DNA of 64,000 nucleotides, taken from assembly GCA_016946835.1 (NCBI GenBank), contig JACVTC010000004.1:774001-838000 (forward strand), read 5' to 3'. The notes beneath the pieces are model-generated. The model was given only the letters and a program-made list of their open reading frames with translations, was not told the origin of the DNA and made no database searches. The stretch's first letter is position 1. The number at the start of each line of letters is the position of its first letter. Position numbers and translations under genes: made by a program. This stretch comes from Neocallimastix lanati (nom. inval.). Taxonomy: Eukaryota > Neocallimastigomycota > Neocallimastigomycetes > Neocallimastigales > Neocallimastigaceae. Positions 21,239 through 34,935 of the stretch are shown in pieces.

Positions 21239-22775
21239 ATGGCAAAAGCATCTGACTCTATGGTACCAAATAGTATTAATTCTGTAATTAAGAATAATTA
21301 TGGTAACGGTCATTATAATCCTAATAAAAAAAATAATTATTTAAAAAATTCAGAGGAAGGCCTTGAAATTTTCATGAATCTTCAATCAGCCCTTTTATTT
21401 TCTAAAGATCCACTGGAAGTCTTGAAGTCCTTAAATAGTAATAATAATTATTATGACAAAGCTCTACCAGTTACACCGACAACGACAGCTACGGATGATA
21501 CTGAGAGTGCCAGCACCACAAAGAGTACCACGTATAATCCTAATCCTCTGGATAAAAAAACTGAAAGGAATACCGATAGCAATCACAAAAATAATGATAG
21601 GGAGAGTAATAATGCTAAATACTATTCTTTATTTGAGACGCCAACACCTTCATCCAGAGAGACTCCATCAAAAAATGAAAATGATGCCATTTTATTAGAT
21701 TTTTTTGATTCTTTTAATAAAGAATCCAATCCTACAAAAAATGATCATCAATGGCTATCCGAATCGCCTATATTCTCTGTAGGAAAAAGAACGACCATCG
21801 ATACAAGTAGTTTTTCCTCATCCCCTTCAACGATTTCTAATTCTGAATATACCAATAATAGACTTCTTAATTATTCTAAGTCCAAAGTTAATCATTCCAT
21901 CTTTGTAAGTAAAACTAGGATCATGACAGAACCAGATTTAGGCTTAGGCCTAGAATTAAAAAACAAAGATATCGACAATGAACCTACTAATTCAAAGGAA
22001 TGCATATCATCATCATCCAATGAACTTCAAACCAGCCCATTTACCAATCTAAAACTTGATAGTGAAAAAGAAAATTTTAATCCCTGTACCAATGCCAAGA
22101 TAAGCTTTTCAAGAAATACTTCTATGAATAATCTTAATAATGATCAATTTTTATTATCTCCAACCAATGGTATTTACGCCATCAGAAATACTAATGATAA
22201 TTACCACTTCGAACCTTGTACATTTAAAAATAATTTAATTGGTATTAATAACAATAACCATCCTGATTATAATAATAATATTAATACTAATGTTAACAAA
22301 AGCTTAAATTTTATTTCTAAGGATGAATTATATGATAAATTTACTTTCAGAAATTTTAATATAATGGATAATAACTATTACAACCATCAAACTAATCAAA
22401 CCATTAATACTAATTTAATGACCTTTTCTCAAAGATTCTCGATGAACAATGTGATTGAAAAAACTAATAATAATAATTATAATAATAATAATAATAGCAT
22501 CAATGATTTGTCCCATAACTTTTTGAAAAATGAGCCCACATTATATTTTAAAGAAGATTACGATGACGATGATGATGATTATTATTATATCTATAAAAGC
22601 TCTACAGGGGGATTTTATAAGTGTAAATCTAAATATAAAAATTATAATAGTATGACTCAAAAAAATTTCATTGATGAAAATAATTATTTAGGTGGTTCAT
22701 CAAAATTTCATAACAATGAACAAGAGTTAAAAAGTGATAATAATAACAATAATGTGAATATTAATACTTGTAACA

Positions 22776-22855
<80 letters not shown>

Positions 22856-23324
22856 TTAAATAAGCACAATACATTGAATTATGATAATTCAACTACCAGA
22901 ACGCCTACTCAAAGCTTTTCTGAAATTCTTAATTTATCCCAAAAAAGTAAATATTGTGGTAATTTTACACAAAAATTTAAAAAAGATATTCTTTTATGTT
23001 CTATTTGTTCCTCCTCTCCAAAACAATTTGGTTTATTAAGTATAATATCAATAAGCTTATATATATATCTTAATTTAATTTTAAAAATAAATTAATAATA
23101 AAAAAATTTTTTTTTTTTGTTTATTTAAAAAATTTTATTCCTTTATTATATAATGATATATATTAGCTGAATGTGATCATGTCTTCTGTTTAGATTGTAT
23201 TAAAGTAAATTTTAAATAATATTCATTCAACTCTAATATATAATTTATTAATAAAAAATTTTTCTTATTAAAATAATTATATATATATTTTTACTATTAA
23301 TATTAAATAATAATAATTGTAAAT

Positions 23325-23365
<41 letters not shown>

Positions 23366-23747
23366 CATATTAACTTAATATTATTATGATTATTATTAAT
23401 TATTACTTAATTTTTTTTTTAAAAAAAAAAAAAAAAATTAATAGGTTTGGAGAAGAACAGATTCTGTTTCAAGAGAATTAAATCGAAAATGTCCAATATG
23501 TCAAAAAGTTTCCCTCCATTTTATTCCATCGGACATTTACTGTCATTCAGGTCCATTAAAATCCCATATTATTGAACGTTTCAGAGGACGTTGTTCCAGA
23601 ATTCCATGTCGATTTTATGAAAAAAGAGGACCCTATAACACACATAACTGTCCATTTGGGAATGAGTGTCTTTTTCTTCATAGAAATCCAGATGGAACAG
23701 ACGAAAAATTAAAATCAACGAACTTTAAAAATATCCCATTAATTGAA

Positions 23748-23779
<32 letters not shown>

Positions 23780-24191
23780 TAATATAAATATTAATAATAG
23801 CAATAACAATAGTAATATTGGCTTTCATTATTATAATTACTATTTTAATAGAAATTCACACGTTCAAGCCAATATATCATTTTCATACAACCATAAGAAA
23901 AATGACTTCATTTATAATAATACAAATAATGAAACTCACACGAATTCTTCTCTATTATTAAATGACAATTTTAATTATAATTTTACAAATTTTTATGAAT
24001 TTAAAGAAAATTACTATAATCAAAATAGTTTCATTCCTCATGATAATACTATTTATCCCTATTCTCTCAATAAAAATAGTATAAAAAAAGAACAAACACA
24101 AAATAAAGTACTTCCAAATATTAAAACCCTATTTAATGGTAAAATTTTAACTAACTTCCATAGTACAAATAATTATTGTTTGGTGAATTAA
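21239..24191 (+). CDS. Makorin-like RING / CCCH zinc-finger E3 ubiquitin ligase (3 exons)
   Basis: Probable E3 ubiquitin ligase; the RING finger would recruit an E2 and the CCCH finger may bind RNA, as in makorins. Exons 21239-23039, 23167-23204 and 23445-24191 join in phase with GT..AG borders, giving 861 residues. The first 580 residues are Asn/Ser-rich, with an acidic run near 441-450 and a poly-Asn tract near 513-540. The C3HC4 RING begins at CSIC (586-589), continues over exon 2 as TECDHVFCLDCIK, and ends at CPIC (629-632). It is followed by the makorin-type FIPSD block and a CCCH finger C668-X13-C682-X5-C688-X3-H692; as I recall it, the makorin spacing is C-X9-C-X5-C-X3-H, so the first gap is expanded here. 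Only this C-terminal CCCH finger is visible; makorins usually have several. The Asn-rich tail is low complexity. Confidence 0.82.
22777..22854 (+). repeat. AAT/Asn homopolymer tract within the makorin-like CDS
   Basis: An in-frame AAT array coding for about 26 consecutive asparagines. A shorter one follows near 23745-23775 and an AAT array also fills part of intron 2 (about 23326-23360). Confidence 0.9.
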
Positions 24192-27100
24192 AAAAAAAAA
24201 AAATTACATAAAAAAAAATAATTAAATTAAATTATATAAAAAGTTATATGAATTTTTTATTATATTTATTTAAAAAATGTATTAAAATATATTCTAATAT
24301 TATTATTTGTATTAATACTGAATTTTTAAAATCTATTATGAATAAAATTTTTTAAAAAAAAAAATAATAATAATACACTTATAATTAATTAATTAATTAT
24401 ATATATATATAGCAAATATAATATATATTTATTAAGTCTTAAAAATTTATATTATTATTATTTTTATCTTTAGATGAATAAAAAATTTATTATTGTTTAG
24501 AAAATTTTTATAAATTAAGATTATGCAATATCATTTTATTAAAAAGGTATAGTTTTAAAATTATGAGAATTTTTTTGATAATTCATTTAATTATGAAATA
24601 TTAAGCTTTTATATATATATATATTCATTATGAGATATAATTTAAAAAGATATTATTTAACTATGAATATTAATTTTATTATAAAGCTTTAAATTTTTTA
24701 TAGTTTTATATATTTAATAGGATTAATTTGATTAATATTATTACCCAAAGTATATATTATTATTTCAAAAAAATATCAAAATTAAAATTTTATAACACTT
24801 AATTAAATAATATACTAAAAAATGAATATGGAAACAAGCTAAAACTATCATAAAATTATATAATAAAAAATAAATATTATTAATAGCATTAAAACAGAAT
24901 GTACAAAAAGGATAAAAATAAAATATATATATATATATATGTAATAAAATAATAAATTTATTTCTAATATATTAAAATTCAAAAAAATTTAAAATTGATG
25001 GTTAGATTATAATATTTTAAATATAATTATTTTTTATGTTAATATTTTAAAAATCATTAATAAATATATTAATTAAAAACATTAAATAATATAACAAAAA
25101 TTAAAAATAACAATATATTCTTTTTTATATTATTATTATTAAATTCTCAAGGAATGTTTTTCATAAAAATAAAACTAAAAATAATAAAAATTATTTTATT
25201 AATAATTATTTTTTTTCTGTTATTATTATTATTAATTATTTAATTATTAATTATAATTTTTTTTATTTATTACTATAAGAAAAATTATGATGATAACCTT
25301 GATAATTTAATGAAATTTAATTACTGATTTTAAATTTTTAAACTTTAATAATATAATTAATCGAGCTTAATTAAAAAAATAATAGAATAATAAATAATAA
25401 ATAATAAATAATTGAATAATAAATAATAAATAATAAATAATTGAATAATAAATAATAAATAAATATTAAGAGTTAACTACATATAATTTCATGCATTAAA
25501 TTACTTGTTAAAACGGAATAATTTAAAAAAAAAATTTATACATCCATTTTCTATTATTTATTCCACTTTTTTTTTTTTTTTTAAACTTGTTTTAAATAAA
25601 AATAATGAATTATAATTAAAGTCTTAGGACTGTCGAAAGTATTTAATATTTGAAATAAATTTCATTAAAATTATATAGCTATTTCTTTTTTCTTTTTTTT
25701 TTTTTTTTTATTTATGATAAAATCATAAAATAATATAAATTATAAAACGATAATTTAATTAAATAATCAATTAATCAATTAAATCTTTTATTATTTCATA
25801 TTCTGATTTTTTTTTTATTAATATTATCATAATAAAAATAATTATATTTACTTTTTCTTATTATTTATTTATTTATTTATTTATCCACTGATAATCTTAA
25901 TTGAAATAATTCTCTTTTATTGAGTTATCGAAGTTTTTTATTTCTTTTATTTCTTTTTTTTTTTTTTTTTTTTTTTTTTTTGTATTATATAGATTAAATT
26001 TTTTTTAATTTCAATTAAGAATATTTAATAAATTCTAAATAAACTAAATTAAAACCATTTATTTAACCAATGAAATTAATAATAATAATAATTATTATTA
26101 TTATTATTATTTTAATTATTAAATAAAACCATATAAAAAAACAGTTAATATAACAATATTTGGACGGAAAACCAAAATCAAAACCAAAAAAAAAAAAAAA
26201 GAATAGCAAAAAATAAATATCAATATAATTATTTATTCCTTTATATTATATATATAGATGAATGAGGAAAAAAAATAAAGAATTGTAAAAAAGAAAAACT
26301 TTTAATCTTTTTAATTTTTTTTTTTTTAAATCTAACTTTTATTTTACCATTTTTCTCATGGTTATAATAAATATGTCATTACAAATAAATTATAAATTAT
26401 ATGTAAAAAGAAAGAGATTATATCTTATACTATTAATGTAATAATAATTGTTTTTTTTTTTTTTTATAATAAAGTATGTTAAAAATTTTATTGAGCAAAA
26501 ATTTATTGAAAATAATTTTACGAAATATATTTATATACACATATGTTATATTCTTATAAAAAGAAATGTATATGTATATATGTCATATTATTAAAAATAG
26601 TCAATGATTATTAAAGTAAAGGTTTGTCGTTTCACTATCTTTACCATTATTTCTTACCAAAAAGAAAAATTATCCATGTCAAGTCAGAACGATCTTTTTT
26701 TTTTTTTTTTTTGGATTTGTTTTGTTTTTAGTAATAATACCAGCTTTTTTTATGAATTAATATTATATATGATATATAATATATATAATATTATATATAT
26801 ATATTGTTATTATATTTTTTATTTTTTTAAAATATATGAATTCATCTCTTGTTTTTTTTTCCTTCAAAAATTTTTTATACTATTCTTTTAAATACAGTAT
26901 TATTAATATTATATTTAATAAGCTTTGAATAAATAATCTTTATATGGAAATATAATATATAATCAATAATAATTAAATTTATTAATATTATTAAAATATA
27001 TGTATTTTATATATTTTTTTATAATCTAAAATTGAAAAATATATTATTGAATATATTACATTATACTATAAATACATATTTTTGATTAAATTTTTTTTTT

Positions 27101-27391
27101 TTTTTATAGACTGAAGACTTTTTTGATTAAATAAATTATAGTCTATTATATATATATATATTTTTTTTTTAAACATTATCATTATATTTATTATATTTAT
27201 TGGAAGTATTTGTATTTTACAATGTGACGTTTATAAATTGGAATTTAATTGTGTAAATTTAATACAATATAAATAAGTAAATAAATAAATAATAATTTGT
27301 ATATATGATATAAAAATAAAAAAAATGGAAAAAAAATATTAATATATAAACACTATATATTACATTATAAAAACTGACTTTTTATAATATT

Positions 27392-27527
27392 CAAAATAAA
27401 TAAATAAATAAATAATAAATAAATAATAAATAAATAATAAATAAATAATAAATAAATAAATAATAAATAAATAATAAATAAATAAATAATAAATAAATAA
27501 TAAATAAATATTTATTTATTATTCTAA
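27392..27527. repeat. Simple tandem array of AATAAATA-type units
   Basis: Alternating AATA and AAATAAT steps form a higher-order period of about 11-15 bp across roughly 135 bp. Shorter relatives occur near 25385-25460. Confidence 0.85.
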
Positions 27528-29346
27528 AACGCCTCTTAATATAATACGCCATATTATAAAATGTACCATTGTGAAATGAATTACATTTAAATTTATTATT
27601 ATGATAATGTACATATAATTCTATGGAATAAAAAGGCGATACTATTTGTTATAATCATTATAAAATTACCATGAATAAAAGAATATAATAATAAATTTTT
27701 AAAAAATAAAATTATGGAATGAAATTAAAATAGAATTAAACAAAGAGTAGAAATTTAAATATGAATTACGGAAAATAGTATAGATAGTAGAAATTTAAGA
27801 AAAAAGAACATATTAAATAAAATAAAATATAGAGTTTTGAGGATAACGATTATGTCTTTTTTATTTTATTATTTATAAATATTATGATTGATATTATTTA
27901 ATATATATATAATAAATCTTCGTTATATATATTAAAATAACAAAATAAAAATAATTATTTAATAAAAAAAAAAAGGATAAAGAAATTATAAAGTAAATTA
28001 TGTTAATAATGGTTCTCTTTTTAATAGAAAATATTTGTACATTAATAGAATTGTTAAAGTGACTAAATATATTTAATAATCCAATTTATAATCCATTTAA
28101 TATGACATATTTAATAGAAGAAAATAATAATAATAATAATAATAATAGCTATGACCAGTTAAATACTTTATTTATTATTATATATATTTATATTTATATA
28201 TATATTTTTTTTCTTTAAAATTTCAATTGGATATTTGATAAATATAAATATTATATCCATCTTTATATTTTTTAGAAAAAAAAAATAAAAAAAAAAAGAA
28301 TAAACCAAATATAACTATATATATGTAAGAGGTGGAAGAAATATATTGATATGTATATTATATCCATCTAAATATATTGTTACAACTATTTTAAAAAACC
28401 TTTTATAGCTATAATTATTATAATTGAAGGGTAGAGGAAAACTTTAAATACAGAAAAAAAAAAAGAAATAAAACATCAACAAAATATAGTTAACCATAAT
28501 TTAAAAATGAGAAAAAAGTATTGCATTAGATAAATCAGTATATTAAATTAGTATATTTAATATATATACTATTATGTTAGACGTATTGACTAATATGTTA
28601 GATTAATTATAATCTATAATATAATAATCTAAACACATTCAATTATGATATATTCACCTATTTTATCTAACCTATATACAATTATATAAATTTTATAATT
28701 AATATATAAATTTTAATATAAATAAAAAAAAAAAGAAAAAAAAATAGATTTGATTATCAATATAGGGTTAGAATATTATTATCATTTTATTATATAGCAA
28801 TATCTAATTGAATAAAAGATGTATATATTTATTATATATATATAAATTGATTTGGTCCTGTTTATATTATTCATTCGTTATATGCAAATTCCTTATTTAT
28901 GAAAAAAATTTTTTTTTTTGTAATATTTGTTACATTTCAATTAATTTTAATATTTATTTTATATTAAATAAATAAACAAAACTGTCCAATAATATACAGT
29001 TAAACCAATTTACAATACAATGTATGATCCTAGACTGTATTAATTTTACCATTATGAATATTTTCTGGATAACACAAATAATTATTAATAAACAAACAAA
29101 AAAAAATTAATATTTAATAATGTTTAAAAAACAGAAAAATGTGAAGTAATATTTAATATATTTTATATTATTATTTTTTTTTTATTGTATGTATTTAAAT
29201 TAAAGTTTATTTTGATAATAAATTAATAATACAATATATTAAATAATATTACATTATTTTTTATATAATATACATATACAACTATAAATATAAATATAAA
29301 TAATAAAAAAATAATTAAAATATACATATATTAATACTAGACAATA

Positions 29347-29820
29347 TAAATATAAATATAAAATATAAAATATAAAATATAAAATATAAAATATAAAATA
29401 TAAAATATAAAATATAAAATATAAAATATATAAAATATAAAATATAAAATATAAAATATAAAATATATAAAATATAAAATATAAAATATAAAATATAAAA
29501 TATAAAATATAAAATAAAAAATATATAAAATAAATTAGATATAAAATATAAAATATAAAATATAAAATATAAAATATAAAAAATATAAAATATAAAATAT
29601 ATAAAATATAAAATATATAAAATATAAAATATAAAATATTAAATATATAAAATATAAAATATATAAAATATAAAATATAAAATATAAAATATAAAATATA
29701 AAATATAAAATATTAAATATATAAAATATAAAATATATAAAATATAAAATATAAAATATAAAATATAAAATATAAAATATAAAATATAAAATATAAAATA
29801 TAAAATATAAAATTATTAAA
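29347..29820. repeat. Minisatellite of 7-bp unit AAAATAT
   Basis: About 60 copies of a 7-bp unit with scattered ATAT insertions that reset the phase. There are no G or C bases over nearly all of it apart from one short interruption near 29536. It lies in non-coding DNA. Confidence 0.9.
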
Positions 29821-31441
29821 TATAAAATATTAAATATTAAATATAAATATTAAGTATAGATGAGTATTACTATAAATTTAATCTATATTTTCGTTAATTT
29901 TCATATCATGCTTGGTCCGCGTTGTATAGATTTTTTTTTCTATTATTTTATTTTTATTTTTATTTTTATTTTTTAGTTTTTAATGTTAATTTTATTTTAT
30001 AAATGGATTTTTATAGTTTATGTGGCCTTTTTTTTTTTTATAATATTAAAGACTTAGAAAAAAAAAATTATTGCATTTCTTTGATATTTATATAGATAAC
30101 ATTACCTATATTCTATAATTTTTTAATAGCGATTGATATAATTATATTTATTTATATTGCTTATAATTTATTATTTATTTATATTGAATTCTATGAATAT
30201 GCATATTTTGTTGTAATAACGAATATATTTCTTGAATTTGGTTAATTTATTAAAAACAGATATTTTTATTATTATTATTATTATTATTATTTTTTTTTTA
30301 AATTGAAGCTTTCGAAAATAATAATGTGTTTGTTAAAGTTGTTCATTTTTATTCTGGTTAAATTTAGTTTAATAGTTTTCCATGATTATGGAATTATATT
30401 ATAAAAATAACGAATGAATTATTGAATCTCACTAAAAATAATTAAAAAGTACTATAAATACATTATTAATACATAAATACTTTTATTTATGCTACATATA
30501 TTAAATTCATATAATTGTTACATATATTAAATTCATATAATTGTTACATATATTAAATTCATGTAATAATATATAATGTAAAATTAATTATATAGAGAAT
30601 TATTTCTATGTGTATATATAGAAATTTTAAAAATAATTTTATGGTTATAAACTATTATTTACTATATATTTAATTATTATTCATTATTTATTATGTATTA
30701 GTTTATATTATTTATGTATTTTATATTATGTATTATGTATTTTATATTATGTCATATTTAGTTCTTATAAAAATTATATATGTTTTTATATATATATATT
30801 TTTTTTTTGGTTCATTAAATATATTTTTTTTTTATATAAATTTTAATGAATAATTATTATCAAATTAAATAAAGTATATATATAGAAATATTATAGTAAT
30901 ATATTATTATATAACTTCAAATAGAAATATTTATAAATGATGTAGATTTATTTAAAAAAAAATTATATTCTTATATTAAATAATAATAGTTATAATTAAT
31001 ATAATAATATAAACCTTTTTTGGATTAAAATGTTTTATTTGCTAATATTGAGAATATGCAATATATAAGATACAGTATATTATTTAATATATTATCTAAT
31101 CAATTATATCTTATGTAAAATAAGGCTAAAAAAATTTTTTTTTTTTTTACAAAATATTATTAAATATATTAAATTATTATATTGCCATCAATTTAAATTT
31201 TTTTAGTTAATATATTAATATATATTAAATAATATATTAATATATATATTGAATATATTATTGAAAAGAATATATTGCCACATTGGTGTATATGTATACT
31301 AAATCAAATATATATAATAAATATTACAATTTATTAATTTATAGTTTTATTTTATTTTAATTAAATTATCTGATATAGTTAAATTGATAAAAACTTCTTT
31401 AAAATATTTAATTCTTATTAATTAATAAATTATAATTTTTT

Positions 31442-31472
<31 letters not shown>

Positions 31473-31917
31473 AAAAATAATAAATATTAATATACAATTT
31501 AATATATTAATTAGTAATTAATTTTATTAATATTTATATTAAGGAATACATTTTAAAGATATATTTTAAATATTAATAATTTTTTTTCTTATAAAATACT
31601 ACTTTCACCATTTAAATTATATATTTTTTTAAAAAAATTTTTTTTATTCTTTTTCTATTTCTAAATTACTATAATTTTATGATATTAACGCAATAATCTT
31701 TTAGATTAGGTCATTCGCTTTATATTAAAATAATCGCATTAATTAAATATTATTTTATTTTATTTAAATTTTATTACGCATAGTACAAAAACGACATTTT
31801 AAATCAATACGCAATAATAATTGTAAAAACAATTACAAATACATATTATAAAAATTTGACATACAATATTTACAAATTGATAATTTCATATTTTAATTTT
31901 AATATTAAACGATCAAA

Positions 31918-32950
31918 ATGAGAACTAATTTTATTTACAAAGCTTTCTTATTTACTGCAACTTTATTCAGTACTTCTTTTGCTAAGAGTGCTCCTGAAGA
32001 AAATCCATATGCTAATACTGCCACTTACATTGGTGGTCCAGTTGATGGTATTGTTGATAGTAAGAACAATAAGTGTAAAGTAGATATTGATGACATTGAA
32101 CAATACGCAATTGTTGTAAGTATTGTTATTTTGTAGTAATAATTTGAATATAAAAATAATTTATTATATTATTGAATTTATTTTTTTATATTTATTAAAA
32201 AATAATATTTGTAATAATTAATATTGTTTTTGAATATATGTGTTATATATATTTATTTAAATTTAAATTTAATTGTAGAGCGAAAAAGTTTTCAATGTTA
32301 AAGATGTTTGTAAAGAAAGATATGTTGTAGCTTTAGTTACTTCTAGAGGTGATATTGCTGAATATCCAATGGTTAAGGCCAGAATAGTTGAAGCTAGTGA
32401 AAATTGTGATGATACTCAAATTATTTTAAACAAAGATACCTATGATAAAATTTCAAATAATGACGAAAAAGCTAGTATCGCTTGGGCTGTTGTTGATAAA
32501 CAAGGTGAAATTGAGTTAAAGGTTAATTATGAAGCCTTTAAAGAATTAGATGAAGCTATTGGTATTCCAGCTAATATTATTCAAGATTACTTTGAACAAG
32601 GTGCAAAGAATATGGTTGCTAATGATATTGATGCTCAAGATTATCCATGGGACATCAAAAAGGAAGGTGGTAATGGATTTGTTGGTACTGCTGCCGTTGT
32701 TGCAGCCGCCGCTGGTTTACTTGCATTCACTGGTTACAAGTTAAAATCTAAAAGAGTTGAAGAAACTGAAAGTTCTTTAGCAATTCCAGATCTTCCACCA
32801 CTTGATACTACTATTAACACTATTAGTGATCACCCAGATGGTCTTCCAAGAGTTGACATTTACAATCCACCATTAGAATTCTACCACTTCCCAATGGATA
32901 CTTCATATGATATTGTTGATATTCGTCCAGATCACTATGAAAAATACTAA
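31918..32950 (+). CDS. Secreted, single-pass membrane protein with expansin/RlpA-like ectodomain (2 exons)
   Basis: Probable cell-surface protein. Exons 31918-32115 and 32279-32950 join in phase (donor GTAAGT, acceptor TTGTAG), giving 289 residues. Residues 1-22 look like a signal peptide. The ectodomain (about 23-190) contains ATYIGG, then VKARIVEASENCDD and LNKDTYDKI, an order that recalls the double-psi beta-barrel of expansin and RlpA-like proteins (normally near VRIVDxCPxC and LDLSxxAFxxI). A Gly/Ala/Val-rich membrane segment (about 199-219) is followed by a KLKSKR stop-transfer patch and a 70-residue Pro/Asp-rich cytoplasmic tail ending DHYEKY. Only four Cys are seen in the mature part. 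Coding composition is less AT-rich than the flanks. Soluble expansins act on plant cell walls; a membrane anchor would place this one on the fungal surface. The fold call is tentative; the topology is firmer. Confidence 0.8.
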
Positions 32951-32969
32951 AATGGTATAAGCTAATGTT

Positions 32970-32975
32970 AATAAA
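32970..32975 (+). terminator. AATAAA-like polyadenylation signal
   Basis: AATAAA lies 20 bases after the stop codon of the surface-protein gene. In DNA this AT-rich such a hexamer is common by chance, so only its position speaks for it. Confidence 0.3.
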
Positions 32976-34030
32976 ATAATGACAATGAATTTTTTTTTAT
33001 CATTTACTGATAATTAAAAAAAAAAAAGAAAATTATGAAGTAATATAGCTAAAGATATTTATATTTAATATTTAGTATTAGAAATATTATAGTTTTAATT
33101 TATATATTATTGCATAATTTTACTTTTACTTTAGAAAATAATCAATAATTAAAATATATAATTTTTTTTTTGAATTTATATTTATATTATTGAATATTTA
33201 AAAAATTAATTAGAGTAAGAACAAAAAAAAAAAGAAAAAAGACATTATTTTTTAAAGGAAAAATTCTTTGTTAAAATCTTCAAATTCAATTTTAAGACAA
33301 TGGAAAATTTTATTAGTCAACCCAAATTAGTATTATTATATTAATAATATAAAAATATGTATTATTTTCTGTAATGTTTTAATTTAAATTAATTATTTAA
33401 AAGTTTAAAATAGGTTTATTTTATTTTTTTATATTCTTTTAATACATATAATTATCCTTATTTAAATGACAATTTTTTTTATTTAATAGTAATAATAATT
33501 AAGAAGGAAGAAATCCAAAAAACAATATAAATGAGGAAGGAAGATAATATTTATAATTTATAAATAATATAATATATATTATTGTAATTATAAATAGTTA
33601 TTTTCTATTTTCTTTTTAATATTGGTTATTTAATTTCTTATTTCTTATTTTTTATTTTGATCAATATTAATAATTAATTAAATTATTTTTTATTTCTAAT
33701 TTAATTTTAATAAATCTATTATTTTAATATTTTTAGTTATTATTATTTTTTTTTTTCTTTAGCAATAAAAATTATTTATATATTTTGTATATATAATAAG
33801 TAAATAAAAAATTGCTTTAAAAAAAAAGAAAAGAAAGAAAGAAAGAAAAAAGAAAACTTTAAACATGAAAAAGTTATTATTAAAATATTGTGTTAAAAAA
33901 AAAAAATAAATAAAAATAAAATTTTAATATTTTTGGTTTAAATTATATGGTAGATTGTCATATTTTTATATTTATATTACTATATACATTAATGATATAT
34001 ATAGTAATTTAGATTATGAAATAATTAGAA
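32976..34030. other. AT-rich spacer without visible features
   Basis: Homopolymers, an AAAG-type run near 33826-33855 and TA-rich DNA only. No coding signal found on either strand. Confidence 0.5.
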
Positions 34031-34049
34031 TAAAAATAAATTGTATACT

Positions 34050-34640
34050 CGTGTTGCCAAAGCTGTCAAAATGATTTGAAAACGACTGTCCGGAAAGGTG
34101 TCCTTGTTATTGAAAAAATAGTAATCCTCGATTGGAACCTTGGTTTTCTAAATGCTATCTTTACCGTGAATTTCGAATGAAATATTTTAAGGATATTGAA
34201 ATTCTTTATGAACTTTTTTTTCTTTTTTTTTTTTATAATTTCCAAATATTGATCATTAAAAAAAAAAAAAACGAGGTATATAATATAAATAATAATAACA
34301 ATAGAAATAATATTGTTAATAATAGTAGAATTAGGGATAGTGAAAATAATAGTATTGTTACTACTAATGTTGTGAATAGTTCAATTGGTGAAAATCGTGT
34401 TACTTTTAAGTAATTTTCTGAATAATGAGCATGTTAATATATATGTGATATGGTACGGATTATATAACTTCCCTCTTGGTGGAAGAGATGCAGATATTAT
34501 TGATTTAAATTATAAAAAAGGAATAAGATATTTTGTTTATGAACCAAATCATTTCTGGTGATTATTCAAAAAATGCCATCCTTGGTGAGATCCAATTTAT
34601 AATATACTTACAAAATTTAATTATACTGGTATTTTTTGTG
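34050..34640 (+). pseudogene. Degraded coding remnant, family unknown
   Basis: Base composition is clearly less AT-rich than the surroundings. Conceptual pieces with natural-looking residues occur in different frames: one with NDCPERCPCY, interrupted by TGA, then PWFSKCYLYREFRMKYF and an Asn/Ser-rich tail ending at 34413; another near 34440-34640 containing NFPLGGRDADIIDLNYKKG and GIRYFVYEPNHFW, broken twice by TGA. No start codon, intact frame or splice pattern rescues it. I do not recognise the family. It lies just left of the HSP20 array. Confidence 0.4.
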
Positions 34641-34699
34641 ATAGTAATATTTATATTTAATTCAAAATTTTTCAATTATTTATTGAAGTATTCTAATAA

Positions 34700-34890
34700 T
34701 TAATAATTATGTTTTGAAAAAAAAAAAAAGTTTGTAAAATTAAAGGGATTTGTAATCTATAAGAAATAATTTTATAATATAATAAAATATATATATCAAT
34801 TAAAAATATAAAAATACTAATTAATAATTTTTCAAAAAAAAGTATAGAAAAAAAAAAAAAATAAATACATAAAAAGAATATGCAAAATAA

Positions 34891-34935
<45 letters not shown>

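Larger units (their letters stand above)
24192..31917. other. 7.7-kb gene-poor AT-rich region
   Basis: Between the makorin-like gene and the surface-protein gene, both on plus. I see no open frame beyond low-complexity ones and no convincing spliced gene. Contents include homopolymers, TA runs, an AATAAATA-type array (27392-27527) and a 7-bp minisatellite (29347-29820). The short frame at 26604-26891 has a slightly less AT-rich beginning but then turns to Phe/Tyr runs, and I do not call it. The last few hundred bases should contain the promoter of the gene at 31918. Confidence 0.5.

Noticed and set aside
26604-26891. Small gene on plus strand
   Set aside because: Mostly Phe/Tyr/Ile from T-rich DNA with no recognisable motif, exon context or conserved partner.
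29900-29932. Possible tRNA in a GC-richer island
   Set aside because: No cloverleaf arms or T-loop sequence could be formed around it.
34050-34640. RIP-like mutation as the cause of stops
   Set aside because: TGG to TGA does not fit the classic CpA preference and the number of sites is too small; general decay is enough.
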